Assembly: GCA_015680685.1 (NCBI GenBank)
Contig: MNCI01033465.1
Location: 6,491-70,490 of the forward strand
DNA length: 64,000 nucleotides
Source of the DNA: Gnetum montanum
Taxonomy: Eukaryota > Streptophyta > Gnetopsida > Gnetales > Gnetaceae
Reading direction: 5' to 3'
Each line of letters starts with the position of its first letter. Position 1 is the first letter of the stretch. Below are positions 44,073-55,553 of the stretch, piece by piece. Both the position numbers and the translations under genes were made by a program. Under the pieces are notes generated by a model. It worked only from the letters and a program-made list of their open reading frames with translations. It had not been told where the DNA came from and searched no databases.

Positions 44073-44815
44073 AGAATAGCTTCTTTTTATCTTTAAAGTG
44101 AATTCTCGTGGTTTTTCAATTAGAAAATGTCAAGTCTTTCAAAGGTTCTGTTGAATGCAATCATTGACATCTATTATCTAGCCAAAATGGAGTCTCGTAC
44201 GTGGTAGTTTACGCAACAATTTTTGGTAGCATAGTAGGATTGTCTTGAAGAAATTGCTTGTTTGAGCCTTGGAAGTTTGAACAATTCGTAGATATTGAAT
44301 TTTTAATAGCTTTATTGCGAAGTGTTTACTTGTGTCATTTTACCTTATTTAAATATTTGAGGTCTACACAAATCTGCTTTCTTTTCTTTTCTGCTTATTT
44401 CCATCGAATCTTGCTCTATTTCTAGTTTTCTTGTGGAACTATCTCTTTCTCTAGGGAAAATTAGGAGTAGATTGCGGAGTTGTGCTCAAATGTTTTTGCA
44501 AAATTTTATTTGTTACAAGTAGGTATTATAAGAACCGCATAGACTAGGCAGTTGAACAAAATAGGAAATTTTCAACAACTCACAGTACTTGGCAAAGTTG
44601 GCTAAATCTCTTTAAAGTAAGTCATTTGTAGCTTACATACAATGCAATCATTACATTTCTCACAACCATACACTACAACAGCACACACACATACTCACAT
44701 TAACTACTGAGTTTATTTGGAGGTATCTGGGCCTTGGTGTTGCCAGAGACCAGTAGGCGCCTAAATCCTGTTCGAGGACACTCGTTGGTGGTCGCGTCCC
44801 AAACGGTCGCCAACA

Positions 44816-45126
44816 CATTCTACCTTAAGATAGATGCCTAGAAGAGAAACTAAAGACTCATAAAGTATAAGTAGAACTCAAGGCTAAGAGCTTCTACTAG
44901 ATTCCAAAGAGAAGACTATCATAGTCACAAAAGGAGGACTAGATAGCACCATTCTCCCATAGCTTCATCTTCATCCTCATGATCATCGGAGGACTTTGAC
45001 AGAAGGGGACATAAGTATAAAGACCAGGATAGGGAAAGGAATCAAATTCATGACCAAAATAACTATCCTTCAAGGCATTATGATGACAAAGATGAAGATC
45101 ATGAGCTAAAAATAAATAGAGATAGG
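44816..45126 (+). pseudogene. gag: Element D gag, Ser/Arg-rich segment
   Basis: After the E1 duplication the frame (about 44945-45126) encodes a serine run followed by a basic/acidic stretch (EDFDRRGHKYKDQDRERNQ). It corresponds to the Ser/Arg/His-rich gag segment of A at about 20780-20995 and is cut at 45126 by solo LTR S. Confidence 0.5.
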
Positions 45127-46570
45127 TGTACTGTTTGAAATTGTTGATCTCCGGCTGGAATGAAACAGAAACCTAGAGATCCCTGGACATGCATAGAAGA
45201 CCCTACCTTCGCTTGAGGGCAAGTTGAAATTAACGAAGGCAGAGTAACTTGAGTGGTCCGCACGTGGATCAGGCAAGAATTTCCCTGAACGTATACTGAT
45301 ATACTGTATGCTGGGTTATACATAAACAACGTAATGAATGTAAAACGGAGCCTAAATGTACAAGAGCGTAAATAGTAAATATACAACCATGAATTAAAAA
45401 CTGTAACAGATTTTTACAAAGAAATGTAGCAATATTATTGCAAAATGAAAGTTACAATGCACTGGTCTAACGTAGTTGTGACTCTGATATAAGACGGATG
45501 AATAGCCCTGGTGAATGTAAGGATGATTGTGAGTTGGGTTCACCTGCAGGCACAGCGTAAAGGTTTGATGCATAGCGTGCAGGGTCAAAGTCCAGCGTAT
45601 AGGGTTTTTGCTCTGATTTTCTTAGCATCTCTGGTTCTCTTTTTTATCTCTGGTTTGCTCAAAATTGCCCACCCTTGTCTAGTGAAAAATTGGAATTTTT
45701 ATACGTGTTTTGACGTTAGGCGTGGGTCTGAGAGGGGATGATTGGCTACGGGGTGCTAGACTTTTGAGTTGGGTGACATGTGGTGTGTTGACCAAGTGCA
45801 AAAGAATGAAATTTTACAAGTGACATGAGTTGGGTGCCAGCATATACCATTATACGCCAGCATATACGTGCTGACCTCGGCGTACAGACTTGATCAAATC
45901 AAAAGAAGTCGTTCGGCCTTTGGATTTGAATTCGGATGCCACGAGGATGCTGCTTGTAGACCTTCAACTTGGTTGACCTTGATTTGACATTGTTCTGGAG
46001 AGTTTTGATTGGTGTGCATTGTGCAGGCTGGGCGTACACTTTATACATGTTAAGCGTATACACCGGGCGTACACGTTGTATCTACTGGGCGTATACGCTG
46101 GGCATAGATGCTGCATCTATTGGGCGTATACGCTGGGCATAGATGCTGGGTGTATACATTGCGTACGTAGTGTATGAACTCCAAAATGCATGATTTCAGC
46201 ACCTGATGACTACTCTGTTTGTATGAGTTGATGCTCTGAAGTGCTGCTTCCATGCCGTCTTCGAGGGTTGCATGCTAGGCGTATATGTCAATCATACATG
46301 CTGAGGGTACATGTGAGGCGTGTATGCTGGGCGTATATGCTGTGAATGTATACTTAGTGAGGACTAAGTATCTTGAGCTTCGAAGTTGCCATGTTTGCTA
46401 GCAGATTTCATCATGGTCGTCTATGAGTCCCAGGGAACTGCTCCTTATTGAGTTCGACTCTGCTTGAAGCTGTCTGTGGGGCCCTCAAACTTTAGTCATG
46501 CTGGGGAGCATCATGACTTAGTTCGATTCTTGTTGGAGAAGTACTAAGCTCAAAATTTTGTGGTGTTTCA
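45127..46570. mobile_element. Solo LTR S inserted in element D gag
   Basis: TGTACTG at the left, GGTGTTTCA at the right, and perfect duplications ATAGG at 45122-45126 and 46571-46575. Removing S and one duplication joins the D gag frame. No internal coding sequence, PBS or PPT is seen, so a solo LTR is the simplest reading. It is CpG-richer than D, implying a later arrival, and contains short tandem repeats at 46050-46160. Confidence 0.8.
46050..46160 (+). repeat. 35-bp tandem repeat with GGGCGTATACGC core in solo LTR S
   Basis: Two full units start at 46086 and 46121 (TGGGCGTATACGCTGGGCAT and following), with partial units on both sides. GCGTATAC-type words also recur from 45840 to 46340. 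The core GCGTATACGC is a perfect palindrome. Confidence 0.85.
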
Positions 46571-46575
46571 ATAGG

Positions 46576-48020
46576 CATGAGCACATAGAGAGATATGAGC
46601 ATCAAAGGAGACACTACTACAATAGAGCAGCCAAACCCTATGAATGTAGAGAACCCCTACTAGTAATCCACAACATGATCAATATTAGAGATGTTGTTTA
46701 CATACCAACCAGGCATGTAAGAAATAGCTGCATAAAGTAGCTAGACATGAAAAACATGCCCAAATTTTAGGGTGGTTATAATGTTGACCCACAACATTAA
46801 CTTCAAGCATTCCATGATGCCTACATCCTATAGAACATAGAAAGTAACTAGAAAAAATTAAATTTGTTCCTAAGGAAACTTGTGAAAGAAGCTAAAATTT
46901 GGTATAGATTGCTAAAATTGGAATAACTAAGAAGATGAAGTATCATGCTGGAACTTTTTAATGATAAATATCATACTTATTCTTGAGTTTCTAGTCTTTG
47001 AAAATAGATCTAGGGATAGAAGTAAGGGAACCATGAATCCCTTGATGTGGCAATGGATTGATACTACTCATTGTTGCATAGGTGTCTAGACCATAGATTT
47101 TCTTAATGAGAGAAACTGAGGCACATTGTCAATGGGCTGAGAAACAAGATGAGAGAGAATATTGGGGTTTACTTCCAAGGCTATTTATCAAAAATGTCTA
47201 CCCATTAGGTACAAAGATTGATTGATCAAGTGGCAAAGAAGGAAGGTGAACTAAGGAAAAGAGAATCAATAGAGAAGTATAAAAAGATCCATCCATTCAT
47301 AAAATGGATGTAAGAGTATATGATCCACAAGAAGAAGAAACCTTGGTTCAAGTGATCTAGAAGAAGACATTGCCTATTTAGAAATCTATTACTAACATAG
47401 TAGCTAAAGTAGGAAAAATGTGGGATTCAGTATATGAAAATTTCACAATAGCTTTAAAAATTGTGGAGAAAAGAACTAAGCAATCCTTCATCAAAGGCAA
47501 TGACAAAATGAAGAAAAGAGATTTTGAACAAAAAGGAAAAGTAGCTTCAGTGATCGAATGTTAAAAAATGAGCTCTAAGGATGAGGAACGATGTGCAATG
47601 TGTCAATATGAACATCCTAAGGAATGTTGTCCTATGATGGCACATTTACAAAAAATAGGAAAATACACACTTAACCCCAAGTTCATTAAGAAGAAAATGT
47701 CCAAATAGTTACCTTACCCTCAAGGTAACTACAAGAAGGCCTTCCAACCAATGTACTATCCCAATGGAGCCTATTCGCAGCTACTAGAGTAGTACCACAA
47801 ATAATGACAACAACCTCTATTATGGGTCATGCCATCATCACAACAATAGTACCCATATTGGTAACCATACCTAGATGGATACTATGTTCAACATCCAATT
47901 TCTCTTAGTAATGTAGCTATTAAAGCCCTACAATACTATACACCTAAATATCATAGACCTACACCACGAAGGACAGACTATAATCCATACATACATCCAT
48001 AAACAACTAGTTTAATGAGT
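46576..48020 (+). pseudogene. gag: Element D gag, main part
   Basis: Follows the same order as the gag of A: an IPTRH segment at about 46705, LQAFHDAYIL (46785-46815), SIMLELFNDKYHTY (about 46945-46985), KQGNHESLD-like (with TAG for Gln), then KEGELRKRESIEKY (about 47245-47280). A Cys-His knuckle lies at about 47590-47640 (CAMCQYEHPKECC). Many stops, dominated by TAG where A has Gln or Trp. Frame changes after about 47330. Confidence 0.65.
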
Positions 48021-48289
48021 TAGTCTCCTAATTCTTTATCACTAGTGTGACCACCTATAATGCATGGAGAACTACCATCACAACCATAATAGAAGAATGC
48101 AACTAAGGTAGTTAACATGCAGGAGGAAGTAATCACACATGAACCATAATCTAGGAAATGGATGTTCTTCCAAATGAGTCTAAAAAATGCTAGAAGGATG
48201 GGGAGCACATCTACTTCCACTCCATCCACATCCAATCCTCTTAGAAATGACAAACTTCCATCAACATCTAGCATAAATGTAACAACTTT

Positions 48290-48720
48290 CATGTTAACAC
48301 AAACAATCACTCATTGGATAAAGGTAGGAGCACTTCCTCAAAAATGAACAAATTCAAGAAGTCCCTTAGTGTACCTTCAAGTAGCAAGGAAAAAACCATG
48401 CAAGGCTCTACTTGATTCTGGGTTAGGACTGAATTTGATCTTGCAAAATATGTATCAAGCCTAGAATCTACTACCATTAAAGAAAAGTAATATCTAATTA
48501 GATATTGTAGATCAATCGATCATAGTTCCACTAGGAAAAGTGGATGATGTGATTACCACCATTAGTGGTTGGTCCTACCCTATTGATTTTTTGGTTATTC
48601 ATGTAGGAAGGAACAAAAGAGAGTTCCCAATCATAATGGAAAGGGCTTAGCTTAGCATAGTTGATGCTAACTTTAGTATTCAAGATTTGTCTTGGAAATC
48701 TCCAAGGAAGATGAAGCTAG
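48290..48720 (+). pseudogene. pro: Element D protease
   Basis: About 48395-48450 gives ALLDSGLGLNLIL, so D-S-G is kept, unlike in A. The later strand FPIIMERA (about 48625-48650) follows, with Gly to Glu. The preceding stretch (48225-48345) is homologous to A 22590-22700. Confidence 0.6.
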
Positions 48721-49079
48721 CATTATTCAAAGGCACAAAGTTCCATGTATTGCATATAGCAATAATAGATGCAATTGTGTGTAGAGAATATGGGTAGTTA
48801 AACAAGAAGATAACAAAGCATGCAAAAAATGTATACAGGAATTGTGTGTGTAAAAATGTCTGTATGTAATGGCTACTCAACAAGAAGGCACACAATGACT
48901 AGTTATAGATGTAGAAACAAAATCAAACAAATACATGGAACCAACTGATCATATCATAAGTGCCTATGTAGAGGAAACTAATAGATTAGAGTACTTAATG
49001 AAAAGGTACCCCTATTCATGTAAATGTCAAGAAGAAGAAATGAATTAGGGACATTTAGAGATCACAAATACAATGAAGA

Positions 49080-50912
49080 CAAAACCGTTAGAAATGAAGG
49101 CCCTACCAGCAGCACTAAAGTATGCTTTCTTAAACAATAAGAAGTTAGTTATAATTAAGACCAACTTGAATGAAGACTAGAAGAAGAAAGTGTTGGAAGT
49201 AGTCAACAAGTGGCTAACAACATTTTCATGGTTTTATGATGAGATCATAGGAATTGATCCAAGAATTTCTCAACATCAAATATATATTTATGCAATAATA
49301 AAACCATGATGTCAACCCCAAAGAAGACTTAATTCAAAGTTGAAAAAAGTAGTTAAGAAGGATTTTGAAAAGTTGCTAAAGGCTAGATTCATATATCCCA
49401 TTGTGGATAGTGAATGGGTCAGTCCTTTGGTGATTGTTCAAATGAAGAGAGGCAAGTGATGTGTTCATCGATTTCTAATTATTGAATTTTGCTACATTTA
49501 AGGATCATTTCCCTCTATCCTTTGATGATTAAGTCCTAGATAATATTCAAGGACATGAGTATTATTGTTTTCTAGATGGGCACAATGGATATAACTAGAT
49601 TTGCATTGTGCCTAAGGATCAAGAGAAGATGATGTTCACCAATCCATGGGAAAAATTTCTTCTAAGCAAATTCCTTTCGACCTTTGCAATGCACTAGCCA
49701 CATTCTAGAGACTTGTACTTAGCATCTTCTTGAAACAAATAGGAAATGATGTTGAAGTTTTCATGGATGATTTTTCAACCTATGGGCTAGATTTTAAATA
49801 AGAATTGGACCATCTTGAGTAGGTATTAAAGAGATGTGTAGAGACAAATCTAAAGCTCAATTAGTAGAAAAGCCATCTCATGGTCTAGGATGGGATCATC
49901 CTAGGACATAAAGTTTCACAAAAAGGAATAAAGGTAGATCCTAAAAAAATAAGAGTCATACAAAGTATCACTCAAAGGCCTTAGACAGTTAAAGATGTCT
50001 AATCATTCTTAGGCCACATAAGATGCTACAAATGATTCATAGAGAATTTTTTAAAGATTGCAAAATCACTAGTAGAATTCACTAAAAAGGATGCACCCTT
50101 TGAATAGATAAAGTCTTGTAAGAAGGCATTCAAAAACCTAAAAAATAAGTTAATTGAGACATCAATCCTTCAAGCTCATGATTGGTCTAATCCTTTTCAT
50201 ATTATGATAGATGCTTCCAACTATGCAGTTGGTGTAGTATTGACATAGTTAGATGATCAAAAAATACTCTACTATATCCATTAAGCTAGTAGAAGCATCA
50301 CCATGGCATAGCTAAATTACATCACAATGGAAAAGGAGCCAATGATAGTGATGTATGCACTTAAAAATTTCAAACATTATGTGCTTGGATACCTAATCAT
50401 CATCCACACTAATCATAACATCATCCATTTTCTTATGAATAAACCAATGGTTAGTCCTAGAGTGATTCAATGGCTCATAATTCTACCAAAATTCGACATA
50501 ACAATGATTGACAAAAAGGGCATGGAAAATGTTGTAGTTGATCATTTGTTAAGACTCAAATGGGATTCCTAGGATCATGTAGAACCATTATCCAAACAAT
50601 TCCTTGATGAAAATTTATTTATTCAAATAGTGATGGCTATAGAATCAATGAGGAAGTCATGGGTAATTGATTATATCATTTACTTAACAACACAAGAACT
50701 ACCCGTTGAGTGGAGAAAAAAGTAGAAAGAGCAATTCTTTGCAAGGTAAAAAGATACATGGAAATTAATGGAAACCTGTACAATATTTGTGTAGACAGGC
50801 TAGTTAGATATCTTACAAGATGTCCATGAATGTCCATGTGGAGGTCACTGTGCAAGGTAAAGAACAATACTAAACTTAATGATGATAGGCTACTTTTGGC
50901 CTATCTTGTACA
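49080..50912 (+). pseudogene. pol: Element D reverse transcriptase, RNase H, integrase start
   Basis: The RT lead-in is at about 49330-49440 (FIYPIVDSEWVSPLVIV), then a region of frame changes. From 49680 the frame gives the palm: VFMDDFSTYG, catalytic DD at 49766-49771 intact. SFLGHIRCYK follows, then RNase H (FHIMIDASNYAVGVVL about 50190-50240; EKEPMIVMYALKNFKHYVLG about 50328-50390; the linker ENVVVDHLLRL). The integrase start at about 50820-50912 has CPCGGHC-like and GYFWPILY residues and ends at the insertion of F. Motif order and wording are those of Athila-like elements. Confidence 0.75.
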
Positions 50913-52150
50913 TGTTGACATTTTATTATGTCAAAACCTTAAGAAAAATTGAGAACAAGGATGCTTCTGTGGTTTTTGTATCTAGACAAAAAGGAAAGCT
51001 TAAAGAAGGGCATCTATAAGGTCTTAAGGAAGCATGTGGGAGTTCAAAGTGCATGGACAAGAAATAAAGACCTCAAAGCCCAAATTTGATGATAAAAAAG
51101 AAGCCTTAGTATTGAAGAAATTATTGAAGAAAGATGTCTCCAAGAAATAGCAGATGTCTCCCATCAAGTAAAGACATCTCTCAATAGTAGTAGACATCTT
51201 GGCCAAAGAATAGATGGATCAATGAAGACATCTTGAAGAAACAACATATACTATCAAGAAAATATGTCTTCCTAATGATCAAGATGTCTTAGCTAAGTTG
51301 AAGGTTGCTAAGAAGAAGATGGCTCTTAGAAATAGTAGACATCTTCCTTGTGAAGAAGACATCTTCATGAAGGTGTCTCCTCAAAGACGTCTTCCTTGTA
51401 AAGAAGATGTTTCTCTTGAATGAAATTCTAATGTAGAAATACGTCTTAATCTCAAAGAATACGTCTCTAGTAATTGTTAGATAGTTATTGCATGAATTCC
51501 AAAGTGAGTTCAGAAACATCTAGGCTATAAAAAAATTTCATTCACTTGGAAAATGTGAAGTGTTGAATGCAAAACAAGTATAAACATCAAGCAATCATTG
51601 TACATATTATTCTATTGTATTTGTATGCCTAATTGTACTATCTTTTGTACTATTGTAAGAAATTTTTTGTGTTGTACCTCAATATGCAAGGACCAACAAG
51701 TTAGTTGCATTCTATCCTTGTAATTCTTATTTCTCTTTTATTTTCCTGTAGGGTTTATGTGCTTCTTGTGAGAAGGCATCATCCTTGAGCTTGTCAGGAT
51801 CTTGTGGAATTAAGTGTTGGTGTAGTGCCACAATACTTCAAAGTAGAGATCAAGTTGTAAAGGTTGTGGAATCCTAGGAACCACATTCTAAGATTGTTAG
51901 GACCTTGCAGGGTTAAGTGGATTCATGTCATCGAATCACTTTGAAGTAGAGCTTCAAGCTTCTATAGGGTGTTGTATCCTTCAAATCACATTTTGAGAGC
52001 AACAAAGTCTAGAGGTGTGCTAGAAAACTATCCTCTGAGTATGGACTACCCAAGTTGGGAAACCATGTTAAATTTGGTGTGTGCTTTGGTTGATTAATTT
52101 GTAATTAGGGGAACTTATTCATCCCCCTCTTCTAAGTTCAACGATCCTTA
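50913..52150 (+). repeat. 5' LTR of F
   Basis: 1238 bp. The first ~60 bp and the last ~600 bp match the 3' LTR; the extra ~400 bp (about 50975-51400) hold repeated GACATCTT/AGATGTCTT words. Confidence 0.85.
51090..51475 (+). repeat. AAGACATCTT/AAGATGTCTT motif cluster in the F LTR
   Basis: At least a dozen occurrences of GACATCTT, AGATGTCT, TACGTCTT or GACGTCTT at irregular spacing. Two copies keep CpG (AAGACGTCTT about 51385, TACGTCTT about 51440), suggesting the ancestral palindrome AAGACGTCTT with CpG decay to the other forms. Confidence 0.7.
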
Positions 52151-52152
52151 AG

Positions 52153-52164
52153 TCGTATGAGAGC
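52153..52164 (+). other. Primer-binding site of F, initiator-Met type
   Basis: TCGTATGAGAGC matches TGGTATCAGAGC at 10 of 12 positions, two bases after the LTR end, followed by CTAGCAC as in many plant copia elements. Confidence 0.75.
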
Positions 52165-52165
52165 C

Positions 52166-52320
52166 TAGCACTCTTCTTTGTCATCAAAGTCAATAATGAG
52201 CACTATAGGGGACATCTTATAAAAATCCATCCATGTTCAATGGATTTAAATTCACCTATTGGAAACCTAGAATGCAAGGATTATTTGAATCTATGGAGTT
52301 CAAAGTTTGGGATTCCATCC
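52166..52320 (+). pseudogene. gag: Element F gag, N-terminal piece
   Basis: From about 52233 the frame gives FNGFKFTYWKPRMQ then FKVWDSI, the usual start of copia gag. It is cut at 52320 by E2 and resumes in frame at 55666. Confidence 0.8.
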
Positions 52321-52441
52321 TGTTGGCACATTTTGTCCATTTCATGGAATAGGATTAGATGATTCAAAGTATTACTATAAAGCTTCCATTTTAATGATGA
52401 GTTGAAAAGACCTATGCTTCTGTAAGCATCAACAAAAAGTA

Positions 52442-53697
52442 ATGGTGAATGGCTGCATCGTCTCAACTTTGGTACTGATCATCCTGTGCTACTGCTGGGT
52501 CATTTACAGCTGCACCAACCCTGGTTGCAACCTTAGCAACTACACAAAAGGAACTCAGTTGGCCAAAAATATTGACACAGTCTTGGATAACCTTGTGAAA
52601 GCATCTTCACAACCTGCAGTATTCAACATCTCTATTGTTGGGCAGGGAAATACCACAGTCTATGGCTTGTTCTAGTGAAGAGGAGACTAGATGACCAACC
52701 AGTGTTTCAGTTGTTCAGGCTTCCAGACGGGATTCAAGAAACTTGCAAGCTTAGTGTGGGAGCTGTGATTTGGTATAAAACTTGTTATATGAAATTTGAG
52801 TTCTTTAACTTCACCTGACAGCTTCGATGTGCAATGATAGATATCTAGTATCTTTACCAACCCACAAAATGTTTCAGACCCTAATAGATTTGACAAAACC
52901 TAGCAGCAGTTTCTTACTATCTGATTGCGCAAGCAAGCTCAGATCCACGAAGTAGATATGCTATAGGTTCTACTAAAGGTAGCAACGTCACTATTTATGG
53001 GATGGTTCAGTGTTGGCGAGATCTTTCCACAAAGGACTGTAACATCTGCTTGAACCATTGTCTTTTGGATCTTTTGAGCTCCGCAAAGGGTAGTGAAGGA
53101 GGCAAAAATATGCTCAGAAGCTGCCTTGTGGAATATGAAATCACACCATTTTCTATGGCCCCTACAATTGAGCTTATAGCTTCTTCTTCTCCCATTTTCT
53201 CTCCACCTGCTATAATTCCTGCGTCACTACACTTTCGTCGTAACATTCGGCCTTCTCCTAAGGGCATTTTTGTACAAGGAACTTCATCATCAAACGAGAG
53301 GGTAGATCATCTTACCCAAACTGATTGTCCCACAGAATTTACTCCTGAAGATATCAAGAGTGCCACCAAGAAGTTCCAAGGTTCGCTAAAGGTTGGACAA
53401 GGAGGAACGACCAGGGACGAATTGAGACGGAGAGTAATTCGGAGGAGTTTGTGGATTTCGATGATGCGAGAAGCTTCGACAACACTATATCCAGCTACCC
53501 ACGTGGAAGGATATCCTTGCATAACCATCAATGTTAACATGCATGGTAACCTTTGCAGCATCATCAAGGCCAGCGGCATCGGCGTATCTCATAACAAACT
53601 TCTACGATGTTTTAAAATCATGTCTGGTAAAGCTGCCAGAATTATGAAGAAAATTAGGACTTCCGTTAAAGATTTCAACACGGAAAGGGCCTTGTAG
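52442..53697 (+). pseudogene. Cysteine-rich receptor-like kinase (CRK) fragment, mosaic
   Basis: A signal peptide-like start (MVNGCIVSTLVLIILCYCWV) leads into a Gnk2/DUF26 domain with CNLSNYTKGTQLAKNIDTVL and TTVYGLF, interrupted by TAG at 52674-52676. After frame changes a second DUF26 follows: VGAVIWYKTCYMKFE-like (about 52755-52800), IYGMVQCWRDLSTKDCNICL (about 52995-53055), then SCLVEYEITPF. From 53337 TEFTPEDIKSATKKF and KVGQGG correspond to the juxtamembrane region and Gly-rich start of the kinase. No transmembrane segment lies between, and the kinase stops after the Gly loop; the frame then continues to 53697 as sequence I do not recognise. CRKs are plasma-membrane receptors in defence and stress. 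The gene is truncated and rearranged. Confidence 0.8.
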
Positions 53698-54640
53698 AAG
53701 ATGAACACACAACCACCAGGACATTAAGACAACTTTTAGCATGTCATCATCAGTCGACGTGTCCACTTCTTGATCCAATTCCAAACCAAACAAACTCAGC
53801 GCAACCCAGGTGCGACATGTCAATTTTCTAAAAACACTAGAGGCAAGGCAGCGACTGGCACGTTAATGATGAAAGAAGCATCCCCATCATCAACGTTATC
53901 CATCCCTGTGGCATTGTTGACACTGGTGACTGGATAGCAGGCAGCAACAACCAATGCCTTAAAACTAGAGGCAAAGATGGCAATCTGGTACTTGTGAAAG
54001 AGCTACATTTTCTGTAGAGCATGGACAGTTTTAAACAATTCATGTTTCTACATTACAAGACTCCTCTCTAGGTTCTAGGAGTGGTGAACACCTTGCTATG
54101 AAGGATTTTTGTAGAGAAATACACTAGAATACTGATACACTACAACTATGCAATGTACCTAGCAGAGACGACGGTGCCAAACAGTGGATGTAAGCGTGCA
54201 CCTCTCTGGTGTTTCATGGTAGGAGTAGCTACGGTAGTGATAGCTCTTGTGATTTCATGTTATTGCAGCAACGATTGGACCACATTTTAGGTAAGCCAAA
54301 AGTCACCGATGTGTTCATCCAGGAGCGCTTCACATGACATCCACCTTGTGATGAAAATGTGGCATTGCAACTCCACTTATGCATTTGGCTGTACCTACAT
54401 ACATATATATTTATCCATCCATGTATGCATCAACTCCATTGTTTCTATTACTATTAGGATCAAAAAATAATTAAAAAATTTTAAAATATATGCCTGGGAT
54501 GTTTATTCAACAATAGGATACTTGGCCACCATAGCTTTTATACAAAGGCCACTTGTCAACTACAACTTGTTTATCTCCATGGTGACCACTTGGCAACTAA
54601 ATGGGACACTTGTCAACCATAGCTGTTTTGTTTCTATGGT
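53698..54640. other. E2 cargo of unknown origin
   Basis: No gene identified. A hydrophobic stretch CFMVGVATVVIALVISCYC is encoded at about 54208-54266 and would suit a transmembrane helix, possibly of a receptor kinase. The rest is non-coding and becomes AT-rich after 54360. Confidence 0.35.
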
Positions 54641-54649
54641 GGTTATAAC

Positions 54650-54830
54650 CACCCAAAATATTTGTAACTTACCTAACTACCTAGGAGACCCTATAAAATG
54701 GCTTCAGGGGTTAGGAGAAAGATAACACACTCTTGGGAATACACTCTTGGAGATCACACTTTGGGTCTCACTTGGGAGCATTTGTAAAGAAGAAATTGTG
54801 ATAGATTGCTTGTAAGATGACTTGCTAAAG
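54650..54830 (+). promoter_or_regulatory. Promoter-like block of E2
   Basis: GAGACCCTATAAAATGGCTT matches E1 at about 43615-43640, with the following CACTTTGGGTCTCACTTGG and AAGAAGAAATTGTGA also shared. Confidence 0.6.
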
Positions 54831-55037
54831 ACAACATTTCAGCCTCTTTTTCATAGTCCTGTGAGTTATGCTTATGATTTCTTATTTTGTTTAAATTGTT
54901 TAGCTAGTGGTTTAGATAGTATCATGCTTGGCAAGTAATTTTGGGATTTTTAGATTGCTCTTATTGTTCTTGTTGCATGATAGAAAATTTCTATTAAAAT
55001 TTTGCTATAGAAGAGCTTGTGTTTGAAATCCTTAAGA

Positions 55038-55553
55038 NNNNNNNNNNNNNNNNNNNNNNNNNNNNNNNNNNNNNNNNNNNNNNNNNNNNNNNNNNNNNNN
55101 NNNNNNNNNNNNNNNNNNNNNNNNNNNNNNNNNNNNNNNNNNNNNNNNNNNNNNNNNNNNNNNNNNNNNNNNNNNNNNNNNNNNNNNNNNNNNNNNNNNN
55201 NNNNNNNNNNNNNNNNNNNNNNNNNNNNNNNNNNNNNNNNNNNNNNNNNNNNNNNNNNNNNNNNNNNNNNNNNNNNNNNNNNNNNNNNNNNNNNNNNNNN
55301 NNNNNNNNNNNNNNNNNNNNNNNNNNNNNNNNNNNNNNNNNNNNNNNNNNNNNNNNNNNNNNNNNNNNNNNNNNNNNNNNNNNNNNNNNNNNNNNNNNNN
55401 NNNNNNNNNNNNNNNNNNNNNNNNNNNNNNNNNNNNNNNNNNNNNNNNNNNNNNNNNNNNNNNNNNNNNNNNNNNNNNNNNNNNNNNNNNNNNNNNNNNN
55501 NNNNNNNNNNNNNNNNNNNNNNNNNNNNNNNNNNNNNNNNNNNNNNNNNNNNN
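55038..55553. other. Assembly gap of N inside E2
   Basis: 516 unresolved bases. It begins near the point where E1 resumes after its own gap (AGAATAGCTTC / AGAAGAGCTTG). Confidence 0.99.

Larger units (their letters stand above)
41912..44815 (+). mobile_element. LTR-type insertion E1 with unidentified cargo
   Basis: Begins TGTTGGAACATTTGACCATT and ends GTCGCCAACA, with perfect flanking duplication CATTC (41907-41911 and 44816-44820). Its first ~45 bp and its last ~1.2 kb match E2 (52321-55660), but the middle differs. The shared 3' portion has a TATA-like box (CCCTATAAAAAGGCTTC, about 43625) and the U5-like end GGACACTCGTTGG. The only ORFs are in the cargo. No RT is present, so it may be a solo LTR with variable U3 content or a non-autonomous unit. 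Confidence 0.75.

Noticed and set aside
43797-44101. Long ORFs across the N gaps (also at 55017-55609)
   Set aside because: They are made almost entirely of undetermined residues.
44740-44757. TTGGTGTTGCCAGAGACC as a primer-binding site
   Set aside because: It resembles a tRNA-Asp-type site, but it recurs in E2 about 80 bp before the GCCAACA end, so it is inside the LTR-type unit.
53007-53823. Minus-strand ORFs opposite the CRK fragment
   Set aside because: Shadows of the plus-strand CRK reading, or unrecognised sequence with no supporting context.
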